Assembly (NCBI RefSeq): GCF_004138485.1
Contig: NZ_RYEV01000004.1
Location: forward strand, 556,803-620,802
Reading direction: 5' to 3'
DNA length: 64,000 nt
Source of the DNA: Peristeroidobacter soli
Lineage (GTDB): Bacteria; Pseudomonadota; Gammaproteobacteria; Steroidobacterales; Steroidobacteraceae
Below are positions 1 through 8,571 of this stretch, piece by piece (within the stretch, counting starts at the first letter, position 1; every line of letters begins with the position of its first letter). Position numbers and translations under genes: made by a program. Under the pieces are notes generated by a model, which did no database searches, was not told the DNA's origin, and worked only from the letters and a program-made list of their open reading frames with translations.

Positions 1-56
1 AGCAACGCCGCCAGTTGCAACAAGGCAACGAGCGCGGTCAAGCGGGGTTTATTCAT
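1..56 (-). CDS. N-terminal fragment of a secreted or membrane protein (cut by window edge)
   Basis: Only the first 18 codons lie inside the window. They begin with ATG at 56 behind an AGGAG ribosome binding site and encode MNKPRLTALVALLQLAAL, a basic start followed by a hydrophobic run, so a Sec signal peptide or first membrane helix is likely. It follows the aldose epimerase gene on the same strand after a 33-bp gap, so it is probably the next gene of the sugar operon. Function cannot be stated from this fragment. Confidence 0.6.
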   Translation of the reverse strand, partial: MNKPRLTALVALLQLAAL

Positions 57-89
57 GCAGTTCTCCTGTGAATGGCGGTGGCAGGCGCT

Positions 90-1265
90 TCAGTGCGCGC
101 GCGCTCCGTTTACAAACAAACGATAGACGATGACGTTCCGATACGTCGTGCCCGGATCGAGTCGTGCCGTGCCCAGCTTGGGCTGATTCGGCAGATCCGG
201 CGGCAACTGCGGCTCGAGCACCAGCGCATCGCCCTGGCGATAGGCGCGACCGGACTTGCCGATGACCGTGCCGTCCAGGAAATTGCCCGAATAGAACTGC
301 AGCGCCGGCTGATTCGACAGCAACTCGAAGCCACGCCCGGTGGTCGGCTCCTCGACCCGCGCCAGCAAGCGCGGCTCCTTGGCCACGTCGCGAGCGATCA
401 TGAAGTTGTGATCGTAGCCTTTGCCGAAAACGATCTGTTGTTCGCGAGCTTCACGCACGCGCGCGCCGATCGGCTGCGGCGAACGGAAGTCGAATACCGT
501 GTCCGCGACCGGTCGCAACTCGCCGGTCGGAATGAGCTTGTCGTTCACCGGCGTGTAGTGCTCGGCCGGAATGGTGAGCACGTGGCCCATCGCGCCCACC
601 GCGGCGCCCTCGCCTGCCAGATTCCAGTAAGCGTGATTGGTGATGTTCGCAATGGTCGGCTCATCGGTCGTCGCGGTGTACTCCATGCGCAGCTCGTTGG
701 CTTCGTTCAACGAGTAGGTCGCAAACACCGTCAGCGTTCCCGGATACCCCTGATCGCCATCCTTGCTGATATAGCGCATGCGGACCGACGCCGTGTCGCC
801 GCGCTTCACCTCGACGACTTCCCAGAGCACTTTGTCGAAGCCGCGCTCGCCACCATGCAGCGAGTTGCCATGATCGTTGCGCGGCGTCTGATAAACCTTG
901 CCATCCAACGTGAACTTGCCATCCGCCAAGCGGTTGGCAAAGCGACCCACGGTGCCGCCGAAGTATTCCGGCTTGGTGAGATAGCCATCGAGCGAGGCGT
1001 ACCCCAATGTCACATCGGCCAGCGTGCCATTGCGATCCGGCATCACCAGCGACTGCAACGCCGCGCCGTAATTGATGACCGCCGCTCGCACGCCCTTGGC
1101 ATTGCGCAAGGTGATCGCTTCGACCGCGCGACCATCGGCGAGCTTGCCGAACGAGGACCGCGCGTAGTCGGCGGCTTGGGTAACTGCAGGTGTCAGTGAC
1201 ATGGCGCACATCAGGCTTAGCGGTGCGACGCCGGCAAGCGTCGCACTCATCGAACGTTTCGACAT
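90..1265 (-). CDS. galM: Aldose 1-epimerase (galactose mutarotase), secreted form
   Basis: This enzyme interconverts the alpha and beta anomers of aldohexoses such as galactose. The 391-residue product has an N-terminal signal peptide ending near VTQA (about residue 31), so the enzyme is probably periplasmic. Family motifs are visible in order: GGTVGRFANR, the N..SLHGG..GFDK block, TNHAYWNL with the catalytic histidine near residue 210, GYDHNF, and LEPQ..PD.PNQ near residue 350 with the catalytic glutamate. The ATG at 1265 was chosen because upstream codons overlap the dehydratase gene and add no signal-peptide-like sequence. It sits 26 bp downstream of the dehydratase, with a galactose dehydrogenase-like gene and a sugar symporter close by. 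This supports a role in feeding one anomer into an oxidative pathway. Confidence 0.93.
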   Translation of the reverse strand: MSKRSMSATLAGVAPLSLMCAMSLTPAVTQAADYARSSFGKLADGRAVEAITLRNAKGVRAAVINYGAALQSLVMPDRNGTLADVTLGYASLDGYLTKPEYFGGTVGRFANRLADGKFTLDGKVYQTPRNDHGNSLHGGERGFDKVLWEVVEVKRGDTASVRMRYISKDGDQGYPGTLTVFATYSLNEANELRMEYTATTDEPTIANITNHAYWNLAGEGAAVGAMGHVLTIPAEHYTPVNDKLIPTGELRPVADTVFDFRSPQPIGARVREAREQQIVFGKGYDHNFMIARDVAKEPRLLARVEEPTTGRGFELLSNQPALQFYSGNFLDGTVIGKSGRAYRQGDALVLEPQLPPDLPNQPKLGTARLDPGTTYRNVIVYRLFVNGARAH

Positions 1266-1291
1266 CGAACTGCCCCTATCGACGGTGGTGA

Positions 1292-3100
1292 CTAGTGACT
1301 GTCGCGCAGGTTGTCCACGGTCTGCGCCAGGCGCTGATACTTCACGGCCATCTCGAGCACCGCGCCGGTCTCGAACTGCCCGGTCAGCGCCCGATGGATT
1401 TCCTGCCACGGCGTCTGTGAATTCGGATACGTCGGCCCCGCCGCCTCGACTTCCTTGCGACGTGCCGCGAGCTCTTGATCCTCGATCAACACGCGCACTT
1501 CACGACGCCGCAGATCGATGCGCACGCGATCGCCGGTACGCAGCAGCGACAGGCCGCCACCGACCGCCGCTTCGGGCGACGCATTGAGAATCGATGGTGA
1601 ACCCGACGTGCCGGACTGGCGACCGTCACCGATACAAGGCAGCGCATCCACGCCAGCACGAATCAGCGCGGCGGGCGGGCGCATGTTCACGACTTCCGCG
1701 CCGCCCGGATAACCGATCGGGCCCGTGCCGCGAATCACGAGGATCGAACGGTCATCGATGCCGAGCGCGGGATCGTCGATGCGCGCGTGATAATCCTCAG
1801 GGCCATCGAATACGACGACCTTGCCTTCGAACGCCTCCGGATCGTTCGGATCCGACAGATAGCGAGCGCGGAAGTCCGGTGAGATCACGCTGGTCTTCAT
1901 GATCGCCGAGTCGAACAGATTGCCCTTGAGCACGGTCAGGCCGGCCGTGGGCTTCAGCGGTTTCGCGAAGGGGCGAATGACGTCCTCATCGAGGATTTTG
2001 GCATTGCCACAGTTCTCGCCGATGGTCTTGCCGTTCACCGTCAGTGCGCCGCCGGCGATCAGGCCCTGCCGCATCAGCTCTCCCACCACCGCAGGCACGC
2101 CGCCCGCGCGATAGAAATCTTCACCGAGATATTCACCGGCCGGCTGCAGATTCACGAGCAGCGGCACGTCGCGGCCGTGCTTCTCCCAATCTTCCAGCGT
2201 CAGCTCCACACCGATGTGACGCGCGATGGCGTTGAGATGAATCGGCGCGTTGGTCGAACCGCCGAGTGCCGAGTTCACGCGGATCGCATTCAGAAACGCG
2301 TCGCGCGTGAGAATGTCCGAAGGCTTGCGGTCCTGATTCACCAGGTCGACGATGGTCAGGCCGGTGCGATACGCACATTCCTGTCGATCGCGATAAGGCG
2401 CGGGAATCGCCGCCGATCCCGGCAGCGACATGCCGAGCGCTTCGGTCAGCGAGTTCATGGTCGTCGCCGTGCCCATGGTGTTGCAGAAGCCGGTGGACGG
2501 CGCCGACGACGCCACCAGGCGCACGAAGCCCTGGTAGTCGATCTCACCCGCCGCCAGCATGCTGCGCGCCTTCCACACGATGGTGCCCGAACCGACCCGC
2601 TTGCCTTCGTGGAACCCATTGAGCATCGGGCCCACCGACAAGGCGATGGCCGGCAGATTCACGGTCGCGGCCGCCATCAGGCAGGCCGGCGTCGTCTTGT
2701 CGCAGCCGATGGTCAGCACCACGCCGTCGAGCGGATAGCCGAACAGCGTCTCGACCAGGCTCAAATAAGCGAGATTGCGATCCAGGCCCGCGGTCGGCCG
2801 CTTGCCCGTTTCCTGGATCGGATGCAGCGGAAATTCCAGCGGAATGCCGCCGGCCTCGCGGATGCCTGCCTTGATGCGCTCGGCCAGCACCAGGTGCTGC
2901 CGATTGCAGGGCGTCAGGTCGCTGCCGGTCTGCGCGATGCCGATGATGGGCCGGTCGCTCTGCAGCTCCTCGATGGACAGGCCATAGTTCAGGTATTTCT
3001 CTATATAGAGCGCCGTCATGTCCGGATTGGACGGATTGTCGAACCAGGACCGGGAGCGCAATTTGCGACGGCCGTGAGGTTCCCGAGCAGCATCGATCAT
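1292..3100 (-). CDS. IlvD/Edd-family sugar-acid dehydratase (xylonate/galactonate/arabonate type)
   Basis: Family members dehydrate an aldonate to the 2-keto-3-deoxy acid in the cytoplasm, using an iron-sulfur cluster and Mg2+. The 602 residues match the usual length. The three conserved cluster cysteines are C65 (TPCNRQH), C133 (IGCDKTTPA) and C206 (GFCNTMGTA); K135 lies where the metal-binding lysine sits in this family. The start [15 protein letters not shown] and the end [18 protein letters not shown] closely resemble Caulobacter xylonate dehydratase from memory. The neighbours (galactose dehydrogenase-like enzyme, mutarotase, SGLT symporter) argue for galactonate or arabonate as substrate, so exact specificity is open. 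It is divergent from the dehydrogenase gene across a 150-bp region with an AT-rich dyad. Confidence 0.88.
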   Translation of the reverse strand: MIDAAREPHGRRKLRSRSWFDNPSNPDMTALYIEKYLNYGLSIEELQSDRPIIGIAQTGSDLTPCNRQHLVLAERIKAGIREAGGIPLEFPLHPIQETGKRPTAGLDRNLAYLSLVETLFGYPLDGVVLTIGCDKTTPACLMAAATVNLPAIALSVGPMLNGFHEGKRVGSGTIVWKARSMLAAGEIDYQGFVRLVASSAPSTGFCNTMGTATTMNSLTEALGMSLPGSAAIPAPYRDRQECAYRTGLTIVDLVNQDRKPSDILTRDAFLNAIRVNSALGGSTNAPIHLNAIARHIGVELTLEDWEKHGRDVPLLVNLQPAGEYLGEDFYRAGGVPAVVGELMRQGLIAGGALTVNGKTIGENCGNAKILDEDVIRPFAKPLKPTAGLTVLKGNLFDSAIMKTSVISPDFRARYLSDPNDPEAFEGKVVVFDGPEDYHARIDDPALGIDDRSILVIRGTGPIGYPGGAEVVNMRPPAALIRAGVDALPCIGDGRQSGTSGSPSILNASPEAAVGGGLSLLRTGDRVRIDLRRREVRVLIEDQELAARRKEVEAAGPTYPNSQTPWQEIHRALTGQFETGAVLEMAVKYQRLAQTVDNLRDSH

Positions 3101-3165
3101 TCAAATCCCCTGGGCTGGCGGGCGACCCCGCTGTTGCTATTGGCGGTGTCGCAGTCTATAAAGCC

Positions 3166-3178
3166 TATATATCATATA
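3166..3178. promoter_or_regulatory. AT-rich dyad TATAT-N3-ATATA in divergent promoter region
   Basis: The sequence TATAT ATC ATATA is an exact inverted repeat in the only AT-rich patch of this GC-rich neighbourhood. It lies between the divergent dehydratase (start 3100) and dehydrogenase (start 3251). Position and symmetry suggest an operator or overlapping -10 elements serving both genes. No regulator gene is adjacent, so the binding protein is unknown. Confidence 0.4.
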
Positions 3179-3250
3179 AATCAGTTTTGCCGCGACGAAG
3201 ATAGCCGCAAGCGCCCGCAAATGCCAGCGCCCTGTCTTGCCGTCGGCCCG

Positions 3251-4192
3251 ATGAGGACTCGAACGGTGGGATCAGCGATACGACTGGCGCTCGTGGGGGT
3301 AGGTAAAATCGCGCGCGACCAGCATTTGCCGGCGCTCGCGCGCAGCAACGCTTTCGAGCTGGTGGCCGCGGTCAATCGCGACGGCCCCCTCACCCACGTG
3401 TCCACATTCACTGACATCGGCTCGATGCTGGCCTCTGGCATTCAGATCGATGCCGTCTCGCTATGTACTCCACCGGCTTGTCGTCACGAGCTGGCGCGCG
3501 AGGCAATCGACTCCGGACTTCACGTCATGCTGGAGAAACCGCCGGCGGCAACCGTCGCCGAGGTTAACGATCTGGAGCAACGCGCTCAGCAACGCGGGCG
3601 GACGCTTTTTACGACCTGGCATTCGCGCGAGGCGGCGGGCGTCGCGCCGGCGCGTGAGTGGCTCAGTCAACGCTCCATCGAGAGCGTGCGAGTCACGTGG
3701 AAGGAAGACATTCGGGTCTGGCATCCAGGGCAGCACTGGATTCTGCAGGCCGGTGGCATGGGCGTGTTCGATCCGGGCATCAACGCACTGTCCATCCTGA
3801 CGCGCATCCTGCCAGGCAAACTGACGGTGCGCTCGGCGACGCTGGAATTTCCCAGCAATTGGCAGTCGCCCATCGCAGCCGAGCTCGCGATGTCTCATGG
3901 ATCCGCGCGCGTCGATGCCTCCTTCGACTTCCTCTACGCCGGCACACCCTGCTGGGACATCGAAGTCGTCACCGCTCAGGAAACGCTACGGCTCTCCGAA
4001 GGCGGCAGCCGTCTGTACATCAATGAGACGCCGTGCCTCGCCGCCGCCGACCAGGAATACTCGCGACTCTACCAGCGCTTCGCGGAGCTGATCGCGACCG
4101 GCAGCAGCGACGTCGACTCATCACCATTGCAACTCGTCGCGGACGCCTTCAAGCTCGGCCACCGCCAGCAAAGCGCCGCTTTCCATTTCTGA
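3251..4192 (+). CDS. Gfo/Idh/MocA-family D-galactose 1-dehydrogenase-like oxidoreductase
   Basis: Predicted to oxidise a cytoplasmic aldose (galactose, L-arabinose or fucose class) to its lactone with NAD(P)+. The N-terminal Rossmann motif is LALVGVGKIARDQH, followed by SLCTPPACRHE and the family EKPP motif (HVMLEKPPAA) around residue 95. The opening closely resembles Pseudomonas fluorescens galactose dehydrogenase from memory (LGLVGYGKIAQDQH). The product is 313 residues, against about 304 in that enzyme. ATG 3251 was chosen because it places the Rossmann strand at the usual distance from the N-terminus; an in-frame ATG at 3221 is an alternative. Neither has a strong Shine-Dalgarno. The symporter gene follows 61 bp downstream on the same strand. 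Confidence 0.82.
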   Translation: MRTRTVGSAIRLALVGVGKIARDQHLPALARSNAFELVAAVNRDGPLTHVSTFTDIGSMLASGIQIDAVSLCTPPACRHELAREAIDSGLHVMLEKPPAATVAEVNDLEQRAQQRGRTLFTTWHSREAAGVAPAREWLSQRSIESVRVTWKEDIRVWHPGQHWILQAGGMGVFDPGINALSILTRILPGKLTVRSATLEFPSNWQSPIAAELAMSHGSARVDASFDFLYAGTPCWDIEVVTAQETLRLSEGGSRLYINETPCLAAADQEYSRLYQRFAELIATGSSDVDSSPLQLVADAFKLGHRQQSAAFHF

Positions 4193-4253
4193 AGCGCCCT
4201 CGCTGAGCGGCCCTCTGCGACGAAGAGCGACCACGGACATAGAACAAACCAAC

Positions 4254-5816
4254 ATGCAGCTAGCCACGCTCGATCTGATCATCATTGTCATTTATGCCAT
4301 CGGTCTGTTCGGCCTCGCCCAGTGGGTGTCCCGCGAGCGGGGCGGCCAGGAGAAAGACTCCGCCGAATACTTCCTGGCGTCCAAGACCCTGCCCTGGTGG
4401 GCCATCGGCGCCTCGCTGATCGCCGCGAACATCTCGGCCGAACAGATCGTCGGCATGTCCGGCTCGGGCTACGCCATTGGCCTCGCCATCGCCTCTTATG
4501 AATGGATGGCGGCGCTGACCCTGCTGATCGTCGGCAAATGGTTCCTGCCGATCTTCCTGGAAAACAAGATCTACACCATGCCGCAGTTCCTGGAGCAGCG
4601 GTATGGCACACGCATCCGCACGTTGATGGCGGTGTTCTGGCTCGGTCTGTATGTCTTCGTGAATCTCACGTCCATCATCTGGCTCGGCTCGATCGCCGTG
4701 GCCAAGGTCGCCGGCGTCGATCAAACCTGGGCGCTGGTCGGGCTGGGTGTGTTCGCGCTCGTATATCAGCTGCGCGGTGGCTTGCGCGCTGTGGCCATGA
4801 CCGACATCGTGCAAGTGACCTTGCTCGTGCTCGGCGGGCTGCTCGTTTCCTATCTGACGTTGAATGAGATCAGCGGTGGCAACGGCGTCGTGGCGGGCTT
4901 CGGCACGTTGCTGGAACGCGCACCCGGCCATTTCCACATGATCCTCGACGCCGCGCATCCTTATTACAAGGACCTGCCCGGCCTGTCGGTGCTGATCGGC
5001 GGCATGTGGATCGCGAACCTCAGCTACTGGGGCTTCAATCAATACATCATCCAGCGCGCGCTGGCGGCGAAGAGCCTGCCGGAAGCGCAGAAGGGTGTGA
5101 TCTTCGCGGCCTTCCTGAAGCTGCTCATGCCGGTGATCATCGTGCTGCCCGGCATCGCCGCCGTGATTCTCGCACCGACGCTGGCCAAGCCGGATGAAGC
5201 GTATCCGACGATGATGCGCCTGTTGCCGACCGGTATCGCCGGCCTGGTGTTCGCAGCGCTGATCGCGGCGATCATTGCGTCCACCGCCTCCAAGATCAAT
5301 TCGATCGCCACCATCTTCACGCTGGACATCTATAACAAGATGGGTCAGCCCAAGCCGGAGAAGCAGTTGGTGCTGGTCGGTCGCATCACCGCGGTGGTGG
5401 CGATCCTGCTCGCGATCCTGACCGCGCGTCCGCTGCTCGGCAGCTTCGATCAGGCGTTCCAATACATTCAGGAGTACACCGGCTTCTTTACGCCGGGCAT
5501 CGTCGTGATCTTCATGCTCGGTCTGTTCTGGAAGCGCGCCACCGAAGCTGGCGCCCTCGCCGCCACCGTCGGCTCGTTCGCACTGTCCATCGCGATCAAG
5601 GCGCTGTGGCCCGGCCTGCCCTTCATGGACCGCATGATGGTCGTCTTCCTGCTGGCACTGGCACTCGCCGTGGTGTTCTCGCTGTGGCAGCCGGCGACCG
5701 CGGCGGCGAATCGGGTCAACACCACCGACGTGAGCTACAAGACCTCGGCAAGCTTCAATGTATGCTCGCTCGGTGTGGTCGCGATTCTGGTCGCGCTCTA
5801 CACGGTGTGGTGGTAA
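4254..5816 (+). CDS. Sodium:sugar symporter, SGLT type (SSS family)
   Basis: An inner-membrane secondary transporter that couples Na+ entry to sugar uptake. The 520 residues contain about 13-14 hydrophobic segments. The stretch LPWWAIGASLIAANISAEQ, followed by GMSGSGYAIGLAIASYEWM and then GKWFLPIFLENKIYTMPQF, is nearly the same as in Vibrio parahaemolyticus vSGLT, a galactose/glucose symporter, as recalled. The family STASKINSIATIFTLDIY block is present near residue 345. It lies 61 bp after the dehydrogenase gene, probably in the same transcript, and would supply its substrate. The sugar itself (galactose, glucose or other) cannot be fixed from sequence. Confidence 0.92.
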   Translation: MQLATLDLIIIVIYAIGLFGLAQWVSRERGGQEKDSAEYFLASKTLPWWAIGASLIAANISAEQIVGMSGSGYAIGLAIASYEWMAALTLLIVGKWFLPIFLENKIYTMPQFLEQRYGTRIRTLMAVFWLGLYVFVNLTSIIWLGSIAVAKVAGVDQTWALVGLGVFALVYQLRGGLRAVAMTDIVQVTLLVLGGLLVSYLTLNEISGGNGVVAGFGTLLERAPGHFHMILDAAHPYYKDLPGLSVLIGGMWIANLSYWGFNQYIIQRALAAKSLPEAQKGVIFAAFLKLLMPVIIVLPGIAAVILAPTLAKPDEAYPTMMRLLPTGIAGLVFAALIAAIIASTASKINSIATIFTLDIYNKMGQPKPEKQLVLVGRITAVVAILLAILTARPLLGSFDQAFQYIQEYTGFFTPGIVVIFMLGLFWKRATEAGALAATVGSFALSIAIKALWPGLPFMDRMMVVFLLALALAVVFSLWQPATAAANRVNTTDVSYKTSASFNVCSLGVVAILVALYTVWW

Positions 5817-5940
5817 CCCAGGAACGTACGGGAATGACGGTATGCCCGGCGGTCGATGACAGACCCGGGGCGCGCTCGTACACTGCGCGCCAGCCGCGGG
5901 AATTCATGCTGGGAGACAAGCGGCGCTGAGCGGCTTTAAG

Positions 5941-5990
5941 ATAGGCGGGTCAAATTTACCCGGCGCGACCGAGGGTCGCCGCCCGCCTAT
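5941..5990. promoter_or_regulatory. Nested inverted repeats just upstream of the aminotransferase start
   Basis: Perfect 9-bp arms ATAGGCGGG (5941-5949) and CCCGCCTAT (5982-5990) enclose a second hairpin GCGACC-GAG-GGTCGC (5965-5979). The GGAG ribosome binding site lies at 5994-5997 and the TTG start at 6005. A weak promoter candidate (GAGACA at 5913, TAAGAT at 5937) overlaps the left arm, so the repeat could be a DNA operator or, if transcription starts earlier, a leader RNA fold. No T-tract follows, so it is not a standard terminator. Confidence 0.4.
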
Positions 5991-6004
5991 CACGGAGTTG
6001 CCCC

Positions 6005-7195
6005 TTGTTCGAGAACCTGCAAGCGCTGCCCGAGGACCCCATCCTCGGCTTGATGGCGGCCTTTCGCGCCGATACGGCCGCCACGAAGATCGATCTGGGT
6101 GTCGGTGTCTATAAAGACGAGCATGGCAAAACGCCGGTGCTGCGCGCAGTCCGCGCCGCCGAGCAGGCCGTGCTCGCCGACCAGCAAACCAAGAGCTACA
6201 CCGGCCCGGCCGGTAACGAGCAGTTCAATGCGCTCATGACCGAGCTGGTTCTGGGCAGCAAACACCCGGCACTGACCAGCGGCCGTCTGCGTGCCCTGCA
6301 GGCCCCCGGCGGCTGCGGCGCCTTGCGTCTGGGCGCCGAGCTGCTGATGGTCGGCAGCCACCGTCCGACCGTGCACGTCAGCGATCCGACCTGGGCCAAT
6401 CACGTGCCGTTGCTGAGCAACGCCGGCTTGAAACTGGAGCGCTACCCCTACTTCGAGCCTCGCACCGGCACGGTCAAGTTCGATGCGATGCTGGAGCGTT
6501 TGAGCACGCTGCCCGCGGGCGATGTCGTGCTGTTGCATGGCTGCTGTCACAACCCGACGGGCGCGGATCTGTCGATGGATCAGTGGCGCAAGATCGCCGA
6601 CGTGCTGTTGCAGCGTCGTCTCGTGCCGTACGTCGATATCGCGTATCAGGGCCTGGGCGAAGGCATCGTTGCCGATGCCGAAGGCGCACGTTTGGTTGCG
6701 GCCACGGTGCCCGAAGCGCTCATCGCCGTGTCGTGCTCGAAGAACTTTGGTTTGTATCGTGAACGCGTCGGCGCGCTCATGGTGCTCACCGAGTCGAGTG
6801 CGCAGACGAACGCGGCCGCAAGCCACCTTCGCAAGATCGCGCGGGGCATCTGGTCGATGCCGCCGGATCACGGCGCGGCGATCGTTGCTCGCATCCTGAG
6901 CGATGAGAAACTGAGCGAAGACTGGCGTGATGAGGTCAACGCGATGCGCGAGCGGATGCTCACTCTGCGTCGCGCCCTCGCGGCGGCGCTCGCAAAGACG
7001 TGTAGTGCCGAGATGGCCTCCGTGATCGAGAAACAGCGTGGCATGTTCTCGACCATTCCCGTGACACCCGAGGCGGCCGATGCGCTGCGCACGCAGCACC
7101 ACATCTACATGACGCGCGATGGTCGCATGAACATCGCCGGCGTCAGCCTGGAATCGGTGGACTACATCGCCAAGGCGATCGGCGCCGTCGTCTAA
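6005..7195 (+). CDS. Class I aminotransferase, aspartate/aromatic amino acid type
   Basis: A cytoplasmic PLP enzyme that exchanges amino groups between aspartate or aromatic amino acids and 2-oxoglutarate or oxaloacetate. The 396-residue length matches AspC/TyrB. Visible signatures are KIDLGVGVYKDE near the N-terminus, KSYTGPAGN, HNPTGADLS, DIAYQGLG and the PLP lysine K246 in SCSKNFGLYRERVG. There is no in-frame ATG; TTG at 6005 follows CACGGAG at a suitable distance and gives the family-typical start FENLQALPEDPILGL. A nested inverted repeat precedes it. The stop overlaps the stop of the convergent transporter gene by 3 bp. Preference for aspartate or aromatic substrates is not decidable here. 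Confidence 0.88.
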   Translation: MFENLQALPEDPILGLMAAFRADTAATKIDLGVGVYKDEHGKTPVLRAVRAAEQAVLADQQTKSYTGPAGNEQFNALMTELVLGSKHPALTSGRLRALQAPGGCGALRLGAELLMVGSHRPTVHVSDPTWANHVPLLSNAGLKLERYPYFEPRTGTVKFDAMLERLSTLPAGDVVLLHGCCHNPTGADLSMDQWRKIADVLLQRRLVPYVDIAYQGLGEGIVADAEGARLVAATVPEALIAVSCSKNFGLYRERVGALMVLTESSAQTNAAASHLRKIARGIWSMPPDHGAAIVARILSDEKLSEDWRDEVNAMRERMLTLRRALAAALAKTCSAEMASVIEKQRGMFSTIPVTPEAADALRTQHHIYMTRDGRMNIAGVSLESVDYIAKAIGAVV

Positions 7196-8571
7196 ACGAC
7201 TCGAGCGTCGCGCTCCTCGCGAAGGGGAGCACGACGCTCGGCGAGAATGGTTTGAATCCGCGCGAACTCTGCAACACTCAGCGGATAACGTCGGATGATC
7301 AGCACACCGACGAACACGCACAGCGCCGGCAGTACCGCAATCGTATAGCGAACGCCCAGCGCGACACCTTCGTCCGCCGATTCCACGCCGGTAAATCCAA
7401 TCGTCGACAGCAGCACGCCGACCAGGAAGCTGCCGAACGCCATGCCGGTCTGCTGCACGAAGACCCAGGCGCCATAGATCGTGCCTTCGCGGCGGGCACC
7501 GCTGATCATCTCGTCGTACTCGACCGTATCCGGCACCATCGCATTGGGCAGCAGTTGCTCGCCTGCATTGAAGAAACCGAACACGATCATCAGCGGATAC
7601 AACCACCACCACTGCCCCGCCGGCAACACCAGCAGCGCGAGCCAACACAGCCCGAGCCCCACGTAGGCGGCGATGCATGCCTCACGCTTGCCGAAGCGCG
7701 CGCCCAATTTCGCCCACACTGGCGTCATGAACACGCTCGTCACTGCGCCCAGCGGGTACAGCACGCCCATCACCGCCGGACTCTGCTTCGCGACGACCGT
7801 GACGAAGTAAATCAACATGCCGGCGAAGGCCGCGTCGGCGATGTTCGCGATCAGATACGCGATGCTCAACTGCGCGAGCGGCCGGTTCTGGCGCAACGTT
7901 TGTAACTGATCCCGCAACGTCATGGCCTGCGGCTCGAACGCTACGCAAGGGGCATTCGCGGTGGTCACGAAGGCGACCAGACCGGAGAGAACGATCAGCC
8001 CACCGAATGCGATGCCGACATAGCGGTATCCGGCCAACTGATCGGGAGCGGCGGCGATCAGCAACGGTGCAATGGAGATCGCTGCCAGCACCGCGATACG
8101 TGCCGCCATTTCTTTGTAGCCCACCAGTGAGAGGCGGCCGCGATAGTCGCTGACCATTTCCGGCGCCATCGCCGAGTACGGCACGTGATACAGACTCACG
8201 CCCGTATTCACGAAAAGAAACATCACACAGAACAACATCGCCGCAGCCGTGGGGCTATCCAACCGCGGCATGCAGAACATCGCGATGAATGCCGCCCCCC
8301 ACAGCAACGAGCCGAACAGCAGGTAAGGCCGGCGTCGTCCCCAGCGCGAGCGAGTGCGATCCGAGATTGCGCCGACCAGCGGATCGGTGACTACGTTCCA
8401 GATTCTGGGAATGAGCAGCACCGCGCCGGCGAGCGCAGCCGGCACGTGATGCGCTTCAGTGAGAAAGAACAGCAGATACACACTGATGATCGCCATGTGA
8501 CTGGCGATGGCCGACTGGCCGAAGGCCCAGCCGAGCCTGGCGGTCCACGTGAGCTGTGGTGTCTCAGACAT
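7192..8571 (-). CDS. GPH-type MFS transporter (glycoside/pentoside/hexuronide:cation symporter family)
   Basis: A 459-residue inner-membrane protein with about 12 hydrophobic segments. The motif block LIPRIWNVVTDPLVGAISDR followed by TRSRWGRRRPYLLFG is characteristic of the GPH branch of the major facilitator superfamily, whose members move sugars with Na+ or H+. The start ATG (8571) overlaps the end of the upstream aminotransferase gene by 8 bp, so the two are likely translated together. That pairing suggests an amino acid-related or amino sugar substrate rather than a plain sugar, but this is inference. The gene ends against the convergent class I aminotransferase. Confidence 0.85.
   Translation of the reverse strand: MSETPQLTWTARLGWAFGQSAIASHMAIISVYLLFFLTEAHHVPAALAGAVLLIPRIWNVVTDPLVGAISDRTRSRWGRRRPYLLFGSLLWGAAFIAMFCMPRLDSPTAAAMLFCVMFLFVNTGVSLYHVPYSAMAPEMVSDYRGRLSLVGYKEMAARIAVLAAISIAPLLIAAAPDQLAGYRYVGIAFGGLIVLSGLVAFVTTANAPCVAFEPQAMTLRDQLQTLRQNRPLAQLSIAYLIANIADAAFAGMLIYFVTVVAKQSPAVMGVLYPLGAVTSVFMTPVWAKLGARFGKREACIAAYVGLGLCWLALLVLPAGQWWWLYPLMIVFGFFNAGEQLLPNAMVPDTVEYDEMISGARREGTIYGAWVFVQQTGMAFGSFLVGVLLSTIGFTGVESADEGVALGVRYTIAVLPALCVFVGVLIIRRYPLSVAEFARIQTILAERRAPLREERDARVV

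Noticed and set aside
2177-3250. Extension of the dehydrogenase frame 1 kb upstream, antisense to the dehydratase
   Set aside because: The dehydratase is certain in this region, and the dehydrogenase Rossmann fold begins only after 3251.
5941-5990. Intrinsic terminator for the sugar symporter gene
   Set aside because: No T-tract follows the stem, and it directly precedes the next gene's ribosome binding site.
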